A DNA stretch of 64,000 nt from Anniella stebbinsi (lineage: Eukaryota; Chordata; Lepidosauria; Squamata; Anniellidae): assembly GCA_029215795.1 (NCBI GenBank), contig JARDYH010000003.1, forward strand, positions 266,323,562 to 266,387,561, read 5' to 3'. The translations under genes were made by a program, and so were the position numbers. A model generated the notes under the pieces. The model had not been told where the DNA came from and did no database searches. It saw only the letters and a list, made by a program, of their open reading frames with translations. Shown one piece after another: positions 21,134 through 32,019 of the stretch (position 1 is its first letter; the number at the start of each line of letters is the position of its first letter).

Positions 21134-21270
21134 TCGAGGCCCAATCTACACCACGCGGGATAAAGCACCATGAAAGCAGTATGAAAGCGGTACATGGCAT
21201 GTGTCAATGGGCCCCAACAGTTGTCAGTGCCCTTCAATACCGCTATATAGCAGAAGTGTGGCTTCTGCCA
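21134..21270. mobile_element. P2-family MITE, left arm only
   Basis: GGCCCAATCTACACCACGCG followed by TATGAAAGCGGTA and GTGTCAATGGGCCCCAACAG is the P2 left arm. After about 21270 the match to other P2 copies (21465, 44709) is lost and the expected inverted arm is not seen. Confidence 0.5.
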
Positions 21271-21464
21271 GGGTTAGCTGGGATTCATAATGGGAATATG
21301 ATATGCATACTGGGGCCCATTGTGGCAACGCCATTGCGGCAAGGAGAGGAAGAAGGTGCAAAATCATTACCCAGAGGCTTATTATGGCTCCATTTCCAAA
21401 TATTTAGGTTTCACAGTCTTGGCACTATGGTGCAGACAGACAGACAAGACACACAGGCCCAATC

Positions 21465-21960
21465 TACACCAAGCAGGTTATAGCGGTATGAAGTGGTATA
21501 TAAGAGGCAGGAGCCACACTACTGCTTTATAGTGGTATTGAAATGCACTGACAACTGTTGGGGCCCATTGACACATACTAGGGTGACCAGATAAAATCCA
21601 GGTCAGGGCTCATGTAACTTTAACAGTTGTAGAGAAAAGGGAATTTCAGCCAGTATCATTTGTATGCAATTAGTTCCTGGTGAAATTCCCTCTTCATCAC
21701 GACAGTTAAAGTTGCAAGGGCCCTGCCTTCTTTTGTATATGGTCACTCTAGTATAGTGCATGCACCTTTAACTATTGCGATGAAGAGGGAATTTCACCAG
21801 GAACTAATTGCATACAAATGACACCGGCTGAAATTCCCTTTGCTCTACAACTGTTAAAGTTACATGAGCCCTGACCTGGATTTTATCTGGTCACCCTAAT
21901 ACATACCATATACCGCTTTCATAGTGCAATATCCTGCTTGGTGTAGATCTGGTCCAAGTT
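21465..21960. mobile_element. P2-family palindromic MITE split by an H insertion
   Basis: The left arm begins GGCCCAATCTACACCAAGCA and contains TATAGCGGTATGAAGTGGTA. The right arm ends ATCCTGCTTGGTGTAGATCT near 21950. Between them sits the H element at 21579-21898, inserted in the sequence CCCATTGACACATAC. The intact P2 copy at 44709-44962 and the partial copy at 49068-49205 show the uninterrupted form. Confidence 0.75.
21579..21898. mobile_element. Full 320-bp H MITE nested in P2
   Basis: Starts TAGGGTGACCAGATAAAATC and ends GATTTTATCTGGTCACCCTA, the most consensus-like termini in the window. Flanks are ACACATAC (21571-21578) and ATACATAC (21899-21906), a 7/8 duplication. The centre TATATGGTCACTCTAGTATAGTGCATGCAC is in the same orientation as the copy at 1692. 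Confidence 0.9.
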
Positions 21961-22241
21961 ACCCCATCTCCTGATGTAATGAACTCTTGCGCATCCTGCA
22001 GCAACCAGTGACTTGGAGGATCGAGTCTGCATTAATTCATGAAGTCCAGGGTTAGGGATCTTCAGCCCCAAGACCCAAATCTGATCCTACTGAAGTCCCT
22101 CTCTGGCCCTCTGAGGTTCCCTTGATCCCATCCCTTTTCCTGCAACAATTGATCATTTGGTGGTTTCCCAGTTTCTGGGCAGGTTTCCCCCATTGTAAAA
22201 GGTTGAAATACTTCTCCTAAGGCCTCGTTTCTGGTAGTAAG

Positions 22242-22384
22242 GGGGCCTTTCAACACCATACAGGTGTAGAGTGAGAGAGGGAGGGGGGACAATCCCTCCA
22301 GCCCCCAGGAATCCCTGTGTGTCATTTGGATGCACAGGGAGCACCCGGGGCAATCCCGAGGGAAAAGGCTGGTGTAGAAACGGC
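22242..22384. mobile_element. P1-family MITE, short deletion derivative
   Basis: The left end GGGCCTTTCAACACCATACA pairs with the right end CTGGTGTAGAAACGGCC. Between them only the CCCAGGAATCCCTGTGTG and GATGCACAGGGAGCACCC modules remain. At about 140 bp it is comparable to the copy at 37534-37664. Confidence 0.6.
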
Positions 22385-22569
22385 CAGAGTTTGAAACTGC
22401 AATAAGCTGATATATTTTGTATCTTTGGCACCATCTGTTTTGTCTTCAGCTCCATTCAATTTTATCTCCAACTCCACCCACCACTTAAGAGTGAGCCCCA
22501 AGAGCTTCTCCAACAGAATTCAGCTCTCAGGATGAAAGAAATGCAATCCCACTTGGTTACAGCATAGAG

Positions 22570-22738
22570 CAGTTGGGGGCTACAGGGACCCAGCTTCCAA
22601 TCTCACAAAGCCATGAAGTTGACCGGGTGACCAAAAGCCAGTCACTATCTCTAGTCTCACCCTGTCCTACTCCACAGTGTTGTCATGAGGGTCAAATGAT
22701 CGAGTGGGGGGAAATACTATACCACTCTGAACACTTAC
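22570..22738 (+). mobile_element. Diverged tRNA-derived SINE (Sauria-like)
   Basis: The order of CAGCTTCCAATCTCACAAAGCCATGAAG, GTGACCAAAAGCCAGTCACT and CACAGTGTTGTCATGAGGGT follows that of the SINE at 25405-25645: tRNA-like B box, central domain, then the GTTGTNGTGAGG tail core. About one quarter of positions differ. Confidence 0.55.
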
Positions 22739-22739
22739 C

Positions 22740-23150
22740 TATGAGGCCATCAAGTCCAAGCCCCTGCTCAATGCAGGAATCCACCTTAAAGTATACCTGA
22801 CAGATGGTTGTCCAGCTGCCTCTTGAAGGCCTCTAGTGTGGGAGAGCCCACGACCTCCCTATGACATTGGCTCCATTGTCATATTGCTCTAACAGTCAGG
22901 AAATTTTTCCTGATGTCCAGCCGGAATCTGGCTTCCTGTCACTTGAGCCCATTATTCTGTGTCCTGCATTCTGGGATGAACAAGAAGAGATCCCAGCCCT
23001 CCTGTGTGTGATGACCTTTCAAGTATTTGAAGAGTGCTATCATGTCTCCCCTCAGTCTTCTCTTCTCAAGGCTAAAGACGCCCAGTTCTTTCAGTCTCTC
23101 CTCATAGGGCTTTCTTTCCAGACCCCTGATCATCCTCGGGTAAAATGGCT
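22740..23150 (-). mobile_element. CR1-type LINE 3' end, minus strand
   Basis: The minus-strand frame 22939-23133 encodes MIRGLERKPYEERLKELGVF and SLEKRRLRGDMIALFKYLKG, the same CR1 ORF2 C-terminus as at 7324-7584. It continues in a broken frame to ASRGCW-like sequence, then the untranslated end near 22740. The terminal CR1 tail repeat is missing. Confidence 0.85.
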
Positions 23151-24059
23151 GAAGAAGAGAAGGGCTTCCTTGAATAAAGGTGCAATGCTATCTGGATGCC
23201 TGTTAGCCTCTGAACTCCTATGTGGAGAAGGAGAAGAAGCGTGGAGATGGTCTTCACCTCTAACCTTCTCCCATTCTGCATTTTTGCTAGATGAGCGTTT
23301 TTGCCCATCTAGCTAGGGTTCTGCAGAGAGGGAGGTAAGGCGGCAGGAGAGAACCTCCCCTTCATTTCCTTTCTGAGGACACCTTTGTGACCTCAGAGAA
23401 GCAGCTGGCGCAGTTCCCTCCATGCCAGCTGCAAGAGGGAGAGGTGGGGAGCTCAAACTCCTGGGTCCGAGGTCAGAGTGCTGTCCCTGAGCTTGGATCC
23501 AGAAATCCGAACTATCCTATGAGCCCCTGGATGCCTTTCCTTACTTCCAGTTGACAGATACCTTGATAAATGCAGAGTGGGGAGGCCTTGTCTGAACCAA
23601 TAGAGCAAAGCCTGCAAGGTTGTAGCCACAGGCGGACTGGGACAGCCTGCCCCCTGCAGGGATATTCCAGGCTCTGCCGCCACCCACCGCCTCCTCCACC
23701 TGAAGATCCAGATTTTTTTATTTTAAATGTGTAAAAAGTGAATTTGCAGCCCTTTCTCTTTCAGAGGCCACGTTCTACTAAGGAAAAATCCAAAATGGAT
23801 GCAAAGAACTTCGGGTTTTTATGAATTCAACCTGCCAGTTCCGCAGTGGATGAGCATAATCCCAGTCATGCAAATTCAGTGGACTTGTGGGCTGTTTTTC
23901 TAATGTGTGGAATGGTACGCAAATTTCATTGTATGAAAAGTTACTAAACAATATGCTGACACAATTTAAAAAACAGCAAAAAAAGCAACCCAGAACATTT
24001 TTATACACCAGCAGCCTTTGCTCTGTAACACTTTTGTGTGTGTGTCCTGCTCATCAATT
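23151..24059. other. unassigned sequence
   Basis: No family recognised. The 151-aa plus frame at 22861-23316 is partly the antisense of CR1 and is not a gene. Confidence 0.4.
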
Positions 24060-24300
24060 AAGAACATAAGAAGAGCCATGCTAGATCAGACGAAGGGTTC
24101 ATCTAGCCCAGCACTCTGTTCACACAGTGGCCAACCAGTTGCCCATGGGAAACCCACAAACAGGACATGAGTGCAACAGTACCCTCCCACCCATGTTCCC
24201 TAGCAACTGGTGCACACAGGCTTGCTGCCTCGGATACTGCAAGTAGCACATAACCATCAGGACTAGTAGCCATTGATAGCCTTCTCCACCAGACCATGGG
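24060..24300 (-). mobile_element. CR1/L3-type LINE 3' end, minus strand
   Basis: The plus strand reads AAGAACATAAGAAGAGCCAT, CCAGCACTCTGTTCACACAG and AGTGGCCAACCAG. This is the inverse of the 3' end seen at 58040-58330, whose tail is ATGTTCTTATGTTCTT. The minus-strand frame 24103-24312 preserves EAASLCAPVAREHGWEGTVA and LVGHCVNRVLG. Confidence 0.75.
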
Positions 24301-24413
24301 GAAAATACGCAAAACACTCCATGCCAGTGAAAGTCTATGTAAAGTGCAGTAGACTTTTTTGCAAACTTTTCCAAATAGGAAGGGGGGTGGGGGGAAACAC
24401 AGATCCTATGAAA

Positions 24414-24732
24414 CAGGGTAACCATATTAAGGAGGAGGATGGGGCTCCTGTATCTTTAATATTTGTATAGAAAAAGGAATTTCAGCAGGTGTCATTGTTT
24501 CCATGCAGCACCTGGTGAAATTCCCTCTTCATCACGACAGTTAAAGCTGCAGGAGCTCTGCCCTCCTGACCAGATACAAAAGAGGGCAGGGCTCCTGCAG
24601 CTTTAAATGTCATGATGAAGAGAGAATTTCACCATGCGCTGCATGCATACAAATGACACCGGCTGAAATTCCCATTTCAATACAACTGTTAAAGATACAG
24701 GAGCCCTGTCCTCTTTTCCATATGGTCACCCT
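24414..24732. mobile_element. H MITE, CATATG subtype, full length
   Basis: Starts CAGGGTAACCATATTAAGGA and ends TCCATATGGTCACCCTT. Arms carry CATGCAGCACCTGGTGAAAT and its inverse CACCATGCGCTGCATGCAT. The centre is shortened (GCCCTCCTGACCAGATACAAAAGAGGGC). Flanks do not match convincingly. Confidence 0.8.
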
Positions 24733-24874
24733 TCATCATAGAGTATAGGCCAGAAGGAAAGACAGCTGACAATTCACAAAACACAGAGAGAATGGATTAA
24801 ACAAAATCCACACATGCTCTACACTCTACTCAGTTGTTTCACAAGAAACACATCTGCTCCTGCCTCTGTTATTC

Positions 24875-25194
24875 TAGGCTGACCATATTAAAAGGAGGAC
24901 AGGGCTCATGTAACTTTAATAGCTGTAGAGAAAAGGGAATTTCAGCCAGTGTCATTTGTATGCAATTAGTTCCTGGTGATATTCCCTCTTCATCACAACT
25001 GTTAAAGCTGAAGGAAACCTGCCCTCTTTTGGATCTGGTCAAAAGGGCAGGGCCCCTGCAACTTTAACTGTTGTGATGAAGAGGGAATATCACCAGGAAC
25101 TAATTGCATACAAATGACACTGGCTGAAATTCCCTTTTCTCTACAACTGTTAAAGTTACATGAGCCCTGTCCTCCTTTTCATATGGTCAGCCTA
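24875..25194. mobile_element. Full 320-bp H MITE
   Basis: Starts TAGGCTGACCATATTAAAAG and ends TTTTCATATGGTCAGCCTA. GTTATTC lies just before (24868-24874) and just after (25195-25201), a 7-bp exact repeat consistent with the family's 8-bp duplication. It carries CAATTAGTTCCTGG arms but CATATG ends, like 12399. Confidence 0.87.
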
Positions 25195-25404
25195 GTTATT
25201 CTCTGCAGTGAGAACCAAGATGCTGGGATATCTTTTAAGATCTGGATCAGCCCCCTGCACCTCCTCTAGAGTAAAACTGGGGGGGGGGGGGGAGAGATGT
25301 AGATGCTTAAATAAAGATTTAAAGTAACAGCTCTTTTGGCCTTAAGTCACTTATTTAGAAGATGTTTATGGGGAGGGGGGTTGGCCTTGTCAGAGCTTCT
25401 GAGA

Positions 25405-25645
25405 GCTATTATTTATTATTATTTACTTATTTGTTACATTTATATCTCGTCTTTCCTCCAAGGTACATGATCGTTCCCCTCCCCATTTTATCCTCACAAC
25501 AACCCTGTGAGGTAGGTTCAGCTGAGCATCAATGATGGTCCAGAGTCACCCAGTGAGCTTTATGGCTGAGAGGAGACTAGAACCCGGGTCTCCCAAGGCC
25601 CAGTCCAACACTCTAACCATGACACCATGCTGGCTTTTGGTTTTA
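25405..25645 (-). mobile_element. Sauria-type SINE, minus strand
   Basis: Read on the minus strand it starts GCCAGCATGGTGTCATGGTT (tRNA-like A box), has GGTTCTAGTCTCC (B box), then CACTGGGTGACTCTGG and CACAGGGTTGTTGTGAGGAT, and ends GGAGGAAAGACGAGATATAA with an AAT-rich tail. This order, with the RTE/Bov-B-like 3' tail, is that of squamate Sauria SINEs. Length and boxes are nearly complete. Confidence 0.85.
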
Positions 25646-26177
25646 TCCATTTCAAACCCTCCCCTTCTATCTCCAAGGCCCATGGAGTGCTAGACCTCAC
25701 CCTCTTCCATGGCTCGGCTGCTGCTTGTCTGGACACAAACCGCCGAAACAGCAGAGCTCCAGGCATTTGCCATTGCTGTTATTAAAATGCAAGCTTACTG
25801 CAATTTGCAGCCACCAGGCCTCAGTTTTACAAGCCTGGAGAGGAGGACAGCAACGCCGCTCTTCCCCATTGTACAAAGTTTAATATGGCCTTTTAAAAAC
25901 TGCTCCTTCTTCTACCATGTCAGTTTTATGGGGCAGGTTTCACATCTTGATATGTCTGAACTGCTGCATGTCTAGCATGCCATATTTTTGCGCATGATTA
26001 TACTTCAGCAGCATCTCTGGAAACTGAAGGCCCGAATCGTCTTCATCATCCTCATCTTTCTCATGTCAGGGAAGGGATCCCAGAGTAAAACTAGCATTGG
26101 CACTCTCGGATGCTATAATGCAACAAAGGAGTGCAGTATGGGTAAGTGGCAACCAGCGGGGTGGGGGGAAGCCAGTA
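25646..26177. other. unassigned sequence
   Basis: Ordinary-complexity sequence with no recognised repeat. The 88-aa frame at 25709-25975 has no motif. Confidence 0.35.
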
Positions 26178-26296
26178 AAGATGCAATCCTATGCAAGTTT
26201 AGACAGACGAACATCCCACAACTCCCATGCTGGACAGGGGAATGCTGGGAGTCGTAGGACTTTATTCTGTCTAAACATGCATAGGATTGCGTCCTA
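26178..26296. mobile_element. Small palindromic MITE with GCAATCCTATGCA ends
   Basis: GATGCAATCCTATGCAAGTTTAGACAGA faces TCTGTCTAAACATGCATAGGATTGCGTC, an inverted repeat of about 28 bp around a core with CACAACTCCCATGCTGG. A second copy at 47012 is split by a large insertion, and a related element is at 32463-32560. Confidence 0.7.
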
Positions 26297-26339
26297 GGCG
26301 ACTGTGTGTAGCATGCCAAATATGAACCACGGAGATTCT

Positions 26340-26454
26340 GAATGAATCTATAAAGAGCTGAGTCAGACCATGGCTTCCATCTCACTCAGCATTTTCTAAA
26401 CCAGTCGTGGGTGACATGCAGCTAACGTAGGTAGCACATAGCTGTCAGAACTAG
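26340..26454 (-). mobile_element. SINE tail followed by LINE remnant, minus strand
   Basis: AAAGAGCTGAGTCAGACCATGG and CACTCAGCATTTTCTA are the inverse of a tRNA-derived SINE tail. The following GGTAGCACATAGCTGTCAGAACTAG matches part of the CR1/L3-type end at 24248-24270 and 37172-37200. Both are short remnants. Confidence 0.45.
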
Positions 26455-26545
26455 TAGGACCAGGTGCCTCTGTCTTTAACAGTTGTATTGATAGGGGAAT
26501 TTCAGCTGGTGTCATTTGTATGCATGCAGCACCTGGCGACTCTTC
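26455..26545. mobile_element. H MITE internal fragment
   Basis: TGTCTTTAACAGTTGTATTGATAGGGGAATTTCAGCTGGTGTCATT and CATGCAGCACCTGG are the internal part of one H half unit. Both outer termini are missing, and the match stops near 26540. Confidence 0.65.
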
Positions 26546-27200
26546 AGACGAAGAACCTGAGTATGCCGAGCCTGAAGGCCATGTGGAACCCCCTGAGGCT
26601 AGCGTTATACACCCCCCCCCCCAAGCCCTCTCCAGCACCTGTAGGGAAGCTACGCTGGGGCCTCAATAGTGATGGGCCCTGAGGAAACCGTGGGCAGGTG
26701 CCCTGATGAACTCACATGTGGTGTCAGAAGAGGAGGCTAAGCAACCACCCAGCCTGAGGAACAGCCAAGGTCAGAAGGTGCAAGCATAGGCTGCTACTCA
26801 GAAGTGAAGCACAGGCCCTAAGACCCAAAACACCTGGGTTTCTTGAGAATGTCTACTCAAGAGCAACAGTCTCCTCAGAAGTAGGGAGGCTCTGAAGCTT
26901 AGACTAATGGCTCGCTGCTGAGAAACGGGGCTTTATAGGCCCTCAGTTGAGACCTGCTACCTGCTGGAACAACACCCTTATTTTAGCTCCCAGTACCTTG
27001 AAACGTATTGGACTGAACTCTTGTGCTGCTGATCACCCACTCCCTGATGAGACCTGCTTTTGGACTGCCCTTTTGCTGGACTAATAAATCAGTGGTCTGA
27101 CCTTTTGCCGGCCTGCTGATGTTGCTAAATGGATTTACCTCATATTTGGCCCCAGGGCAGAGCCTGACCTAGCTACAGCCAGACAGCTCCACAGAAAGTA
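26546..27200. other. Possible solo-LTR-like sequence, unplaced
   Basis: A G/C-moderate block with a run of C at 26611-26621, a late AATAAA (27085-27090) and phrases such as TGGACTGCCCTTTTGCTGGACTAATAAATC that look like an LTR polyadenylation region. I could not find TG...CA ends with a duplication, a primer-binding site or coding sequence, so the call is weak. Confidence 0.2.
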
Positions 27201-27224
27201 AGTGAACAATGGATGGCAACGCCA

Positions 27225-27375
27225 GAGAAAAGGCTAGTATGGAAGCGACCCTGAGTTCAAATCCCGCTCCAGCCATAATGCTCACTGGCTTGAATCACTA
27301 GCTCTCAATTTAAGCTCCCTTAAGGGTGGTGGGGAGGATAAAATGGGGCTGGGCCCATAGATGCTGCCTAGAGCT
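27225..27375 (+). mobile_element. Diverged Sauria-like SINE fragment
   Basis: GAGTTCAAATCCCGCTCCAGCCATAATGCTCACTGG resembles the B box and following segment of the SINE at 25405-25645, and GGAGGATAAAATGGGG resembles its tail core. The A box is not recognisable. Confidence 0.5.
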
Positions 27376-28299
27376 ACTTTTAAACAGGCAGTTGGAGCCC
27401 TATTAGCTTGTGGCAAGATGGGTGATTAAACTGTGCCCATCAAAATGACCCCAGTTCACTCCCAGAAGTGAGGCTCTGGGCCCATCTTGCAGGCCCAGGT
27501 TCCAGGCTGAGGTGTGCTCTTTCCATCCCGCAGAAGGACTGGCCGGAGGCCTGGAAGGGTTTCTTGGCTGAGGAACGTGGGGGAGGAGGGGAAACCCTAG
27601 CAGCACAGAAATGTCACTTCAAGCTTGAACAAGTTTATGCTACTGGCTGCAGAGCTTGTCAGAACACAGTGAGGGAGAAGCTGACAGCCATAAATCAAGT
27701 TCGAGACCTAAGCATAGGCCACTAAACAAGGGCCTAGTCACAGTTGCTTTATAGGGGTACATTGCCCCCGTGACATCAGCCATGGAACACCCCACAATTC
27801 TCAGTAGGCAGCAAAGCACGTCTTTGCCTTACCCTTGATTCTTTTCCATTCCCTTTTCAAAGTCGGACTTTGTCAAGTATGCTTTCTTTTCTTTTCCCCT
27901 TTCCATGCGGAAAAGCCTTCCTCCTCACTTCCTCTTGTCCTCTGTTGAAGAAAACAGCCAAGAAGTGCTTGCTATTGATTTTCTGATTAAATAGTTCTAC
28001 TAAACATTTCGACTAGCTGGGCTAACCTAATACAGATGTTCCTTTTCAGTTGAGCACTGAGAACAGGTGACAACCAGTGTCTAAAAAGCAGAGTGCCCGA
28101 ACGAAGACGAAGGTGAAGAATCGGCTCCTCGGGACGTGAGAGCCCTGCTTGATTGGACCGAGAGTTGCTTAGTCTGGCAACGTGATTACAACAATTCCTC
28201 TCAAGTGCTACCCCTCTGAAATGAGTTACTTGACTCGGGAATTCTCTTCCCAACCACAATTCCAATTCCGATCAACATTCCTCTTTTCCTCTTCTTTCT
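27376..28299. other. unassigned sequence
   Basis: No recognised repeat or gene. Ordinary base composition. Confidence 0.35.
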
Positions 28300-28951
28300 T
28301 AGGCATGGACAGGCTCACCTCTACCCATGCTCACCGAACGGCCACTTGACAGCCCAGAGAGTGCCCGGCGAGCACCATGGGGTGCCCATCCCCTTAGCGA
28401 GCTACCATTTTGCATGAAAATAGCAGCTCTGGGGTTTCCAGGAAGGCCGTGTTGCGTAAATGGCAGTTGTACAGGGGCCATTTAAGCAACGTTTCAGGCG
28501 TAAACCATCCATTTACACCTGGATTGTTGTGTAAATGGCCCCTTTATGGCTGCTTATATAATATTGCATTTCTGGAAAACCCAGGCTGCTATTTTTATGC
28601 AAAATGGCAGCTTGCTGAGGGTTCAGGTGGCTGCCGGACACTCACAGACATGCTTCATATGCTCAGAGGCACTATTTATTGGAAAGAAAGGAAGAATGTA
28701 CAAAATGACACCCTGAGTGGTTATTTTGAAGCTTTATATTTGATTTTGATTTTCATTGCCCTTTGAGTGCTCTGTAGTACTATGGGGGACCTAAAAGGTT
28801 GAAATTAGCTCAAAAATGAACTAATTTTTACACTTTTGGTGCTCTGTAGCTCCTCCAGATACCATGTATCTATCTATTCGGTGCCATGTGGGGAGCCATA
28901 GTCGGAGTCCCCCGGAAATAACCCCTGGTGTTCCCAACTTGCCCATACCTA
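28300..28951. mobile_element. Foldback element with TAGGCATGGACAGG ends
   Basis: The left TAGGCATGGACAGG and right CTTGCCCATACCTA are imperfect inverted ends. Inside, CATTTTGCATGAAAATAGCAG (about 28406) faces CTGCTATTTTTATGCAAAATGG (about 28587) and GTTGCGTAAATGGC (about 28452) faces GTGTAAATGGCCC, so the left two thirds fold on themselves. No matching target duplication was seen. Confidence 0.45.
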
Positions 28952-29419
28952 GTATATCCAAGTCCCTTGATCATAATCATCCACACTATGGTTTGACAGG
29001 CAGTATTTCTATTGAAATTATAATAATCATGTCTGAATGAGCATATGCAAATTCATGCAAATAGATGTCCCCTTTGACCTCTTCTTTGGTAATGCATCTC
29101 CTCTTTTGGGGTGATCCAGTTCTGCTTAGAACTCTCCTCTACAATTTCCAGGGTCCTTGAAGAACCATACCCTATCCATCTATGACATCAGGGGCTCCAG
29201 GTACCGGAGCAGGAGTGCCCCCCCCGCGGGTGGGTGCTTCCCAGAAGATATTGGGCTACACTGGCATCTGACACCTTGCCTGATGGCTTTGTGTTTCCAA
29301 AAGTTGGTGGTTTCTTAGAACATTAAACATTCTGAAGGATGTTGAAGGGAGTGAGTAGAGTCTTAATAACACAAGTGACATTTCTCAGAGCTTTTTGCAC
29401 ATCTGTAGCCCAAGGCTGC
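28952..29419. other. unassigned sequence
   Basis: No repeat family recognised. Confidence 0.35.
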
Positions 29420-29515
29420 CCAATGATCTTGGCAGCTGAACTGGGAATTTGAACTGGGACTCCTATTAGACATGCACGACATGCTTGACCCTGTGCCACA
29501 CTAGCTCTTCACGTT
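29420..29515 (-). mobile_element. Possible SINE head fragment, minus strand
   Basis: The minus strand reads AGAGCTAGTGTGGCACAGGG and GGAGTCCCAGTTCAAATTCC, resembling a tRNA-like head with A- and B-box spacing as in the Sauria-type SINE. No body or tail was identified. Confidence 0.4.
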
Positions 29516-31595
29516 CGCGTTCATTGTTTTTCACCTTGTTCAGGAAGAGTTTTTCAGAGGCAAGGGCAAAGTTCATGCTCCCCCTCATTTAGGAAGGAGA
29601 GGGAAATCTGCCAAGTCTACAGTGTCCCTCACAATGAGAAAGGCAAGGGCACAGGTTTGTAAGCCCTTGGGAGGTCTCAAATCCCAATTTGGGAATCCCT
29701 GTTTTACAGTTTCTAATCCAGGCAATCTCCGGGCTTCCAGAATTGGGCCTCAGCTCAGCACAACCTGAACCAGATCTGCAAGTCAAAACAAGATAACCGG
29801 CACATCCTTATTTCTCACACACACCACCTGGCCTGAACTACGCCCACCAGGCTGCCAAAAAACACAACAGCAAGCCTCGGCCTGCAATCAACCGGCGAAG
29901 AATCTCCTCCGTGTCAATGACATGAGCATACTTTGAGAAAATGTGAGCAAATGCAAACTAGTTGCAAGAACGGGAGGCAGAGGAGCATGGAAGGATATGT
30001 TAGAGTTGCCAAATTGCACCTGAAAGGTTTTTTTTTAAAAAAAAAATTGAACCAAATCCCAAGGTTCTCACTCAGACAAACTATACGTACGACTTCCAAA
30101 GGAATGTAAAATATGGTATAAGGTGCTTTCCTATGTTCCTGATCATCCTGAAAGTTCTCAGTGGCTTTCATACTGAGGCATTGCTAGGCCTGGATTCTAT
30201 GGGTCCTGAATATATTTTCCAGTGTCCTGAGTGTCTAACGGAAGGTGTTTTTTTCCTCTGTTTAATTGCCATGCAGGGATGATTTTCAAGGGGGACCATA
30301 GCAGGGAAGGGGAAGGTTTAACCCTACCCTCCCACGTGATGCGCACATACACGCATACCAGGAAAAATCCATCACCACATGGCAATTAAGCTGAGGGGGG
30401 GGGGGAATTGCTTCCATTGGCTGTCTGAATCCTAGTAACAAGGGAACTAAGCAGAACCTCTCTCTGGAGAGGTCCAATGTTGCCACTTCCACATCAGGTG
30501 GCACTAATGCAAGGCCTCTGATAGTGATGGGGTGGATGAAGGACAGAAGTTCTCCGAGAAAGGGACAATCGGAGCACAAATGCCTTGACAGGAGACCCAA
30601 GATGTTTTGGCACCTGATGTGGAATATCCAAATGGTACTCACCTTCCCTGTCCTAAACATAGGCCGCCCCTTCCCCTCCGCTGTGGGGCAGCTCTATCTA
30701 AGGTGAATGGAGTGGACAGATCCCTCCATCAAGTGGCTGTAGGGGTGGACCATGGCAGGGTCCGTGTCAAGTGGTGCCAACAAGCATGCCTTTACTCAGG
30801 CAGGGTGGGAACAATGGAACCAACTCTGACTATGTAAGTTTGCTTGAAGGCTTCTCTGTATCAATCTACAGGCAATTCCAATCCATGCAAAGCTGGGTCT
30901 TTGCTAGTGCGTATATATCAGTCCGGCCCGCCGCCGCTGCCTCTTCTTCTTCTTCTTCTTCTTCTTCTTCTTCTTCTTCACTATGACATCCTACAATGGG
31001 ATGCAGAGGTTCACCTTTGCTTCATAGGTTAAATGAATATTCTGAGGATATTGATTGTTAAATTCTTCTAGCAGTTGGAAAGATGTGATTGGCATCAATA
31101 ATCAGGGCTGGGGAGTACCATATATATCACCCAACCATTTCTCATATAAATTTGTCAGCTTTTCCACACCCACCCATCATGCCATTTCCCGTGGAAAATC
31201 TGTGGAGCTGAAGCTTCATATAGCCAGTGAATGCATCTATCTATGCCTACCAGTATATAAATATACATATATTTTAGTAAGATGACTCCAAAATTAGCCA
31301 CTGACAAATCACATACTCGTGTAAAATTAGACAGAATATCTTTGTTTTCTTCATTTTTCCCCCTTGCAAATAGAGATTTATGTTAACATAATACAGTAGT
31401 CAAGAGATGGAGCTGAGGGCCACAGGGAGATCCTCACCCCAGTCATGAATTGTTTAGGAGGCTTTAGGTTGTTTCTGAGCTTAAGTCCTAAATGTATAAT
31501 ATGGGGTCAATAATGCTGGCCTACCTTACAGGACCGCCATATAGAAATGTGTATTGTTAGTGCTAATATTAGTATTCAGGTTGAGCAAATCGTCG
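29516..31595. other. repeat-poor stretch with a (TTC)n microsatellite
   Basis: (TTC)n of about 13 units lies at 30942-30980 and a G run at 30396-30406. Otherwise I see no repeat family and no coding motif. The 124-aa minus frame at 30286-30660 has no recognisable domain. Confidence 0.35.
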
Positions 31596-31599
31596 CTCA

Positions 31600-32019
31600 G
31601 ATTCACATTTTACCAATGCTAAATTTGTTTCATCCTGGTTATGTGTTGGATTGCAACGTGCTTTTTTAGTTCACGTGAAAATCTGTACATTTTTATGCCC
31701 GCTCAAAATAATAACTATTTTGTATGCTTCCCTCCCCCAAAATTTATACATTTTGTGTGCCTTTTTTTCAAATGTACACAATTTTTAAAGTGCTTTTACT
31801 GAATAGCATGTTTTGTCTGCATTTCTTTAAAAACAAAGATAAGTGTTTTTGTGCCCACAGTTTCAAATGTACTCATTCTTTGTGAGCATTTTTCTTCTTC
31901 TTGGGACTGCATTACAAACTTGAGAAATGTACAGATTTCGGTGGCAAACTATATGTTTCAGTTCAGGAATTGTGAATTTAATTAAAATGTGAACTGAACA
32001 TATTTCTTAAACATCCCTA
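31600..32019 (-). mobile_element. A/T-rich hAT-like element, minus strand
   Basis: The right edge AAACATCCCTA is the inverse of TAGGGATGTTT. The interior has many short motifs TTTGTGTGCCTTTTT, AAATGTACA and GTGAATTTAATTAAAATGTGAACTG. Same style as 4885 and 11938. The left end is undefined. Confidence 0.5.

Noticed and set aside
22861..23316. 151-aa plus-strand open frame
   Set aside because: Mostly antisense of the CR1 C-terminus on the minus strand.
26546..27200. Solo LTR of an endogenous retrovirus
   Set aside because: Kept only as a weak feature. No TG...CA ends, primer-binding site, flanking duplication or viral coding sequence could be shown.
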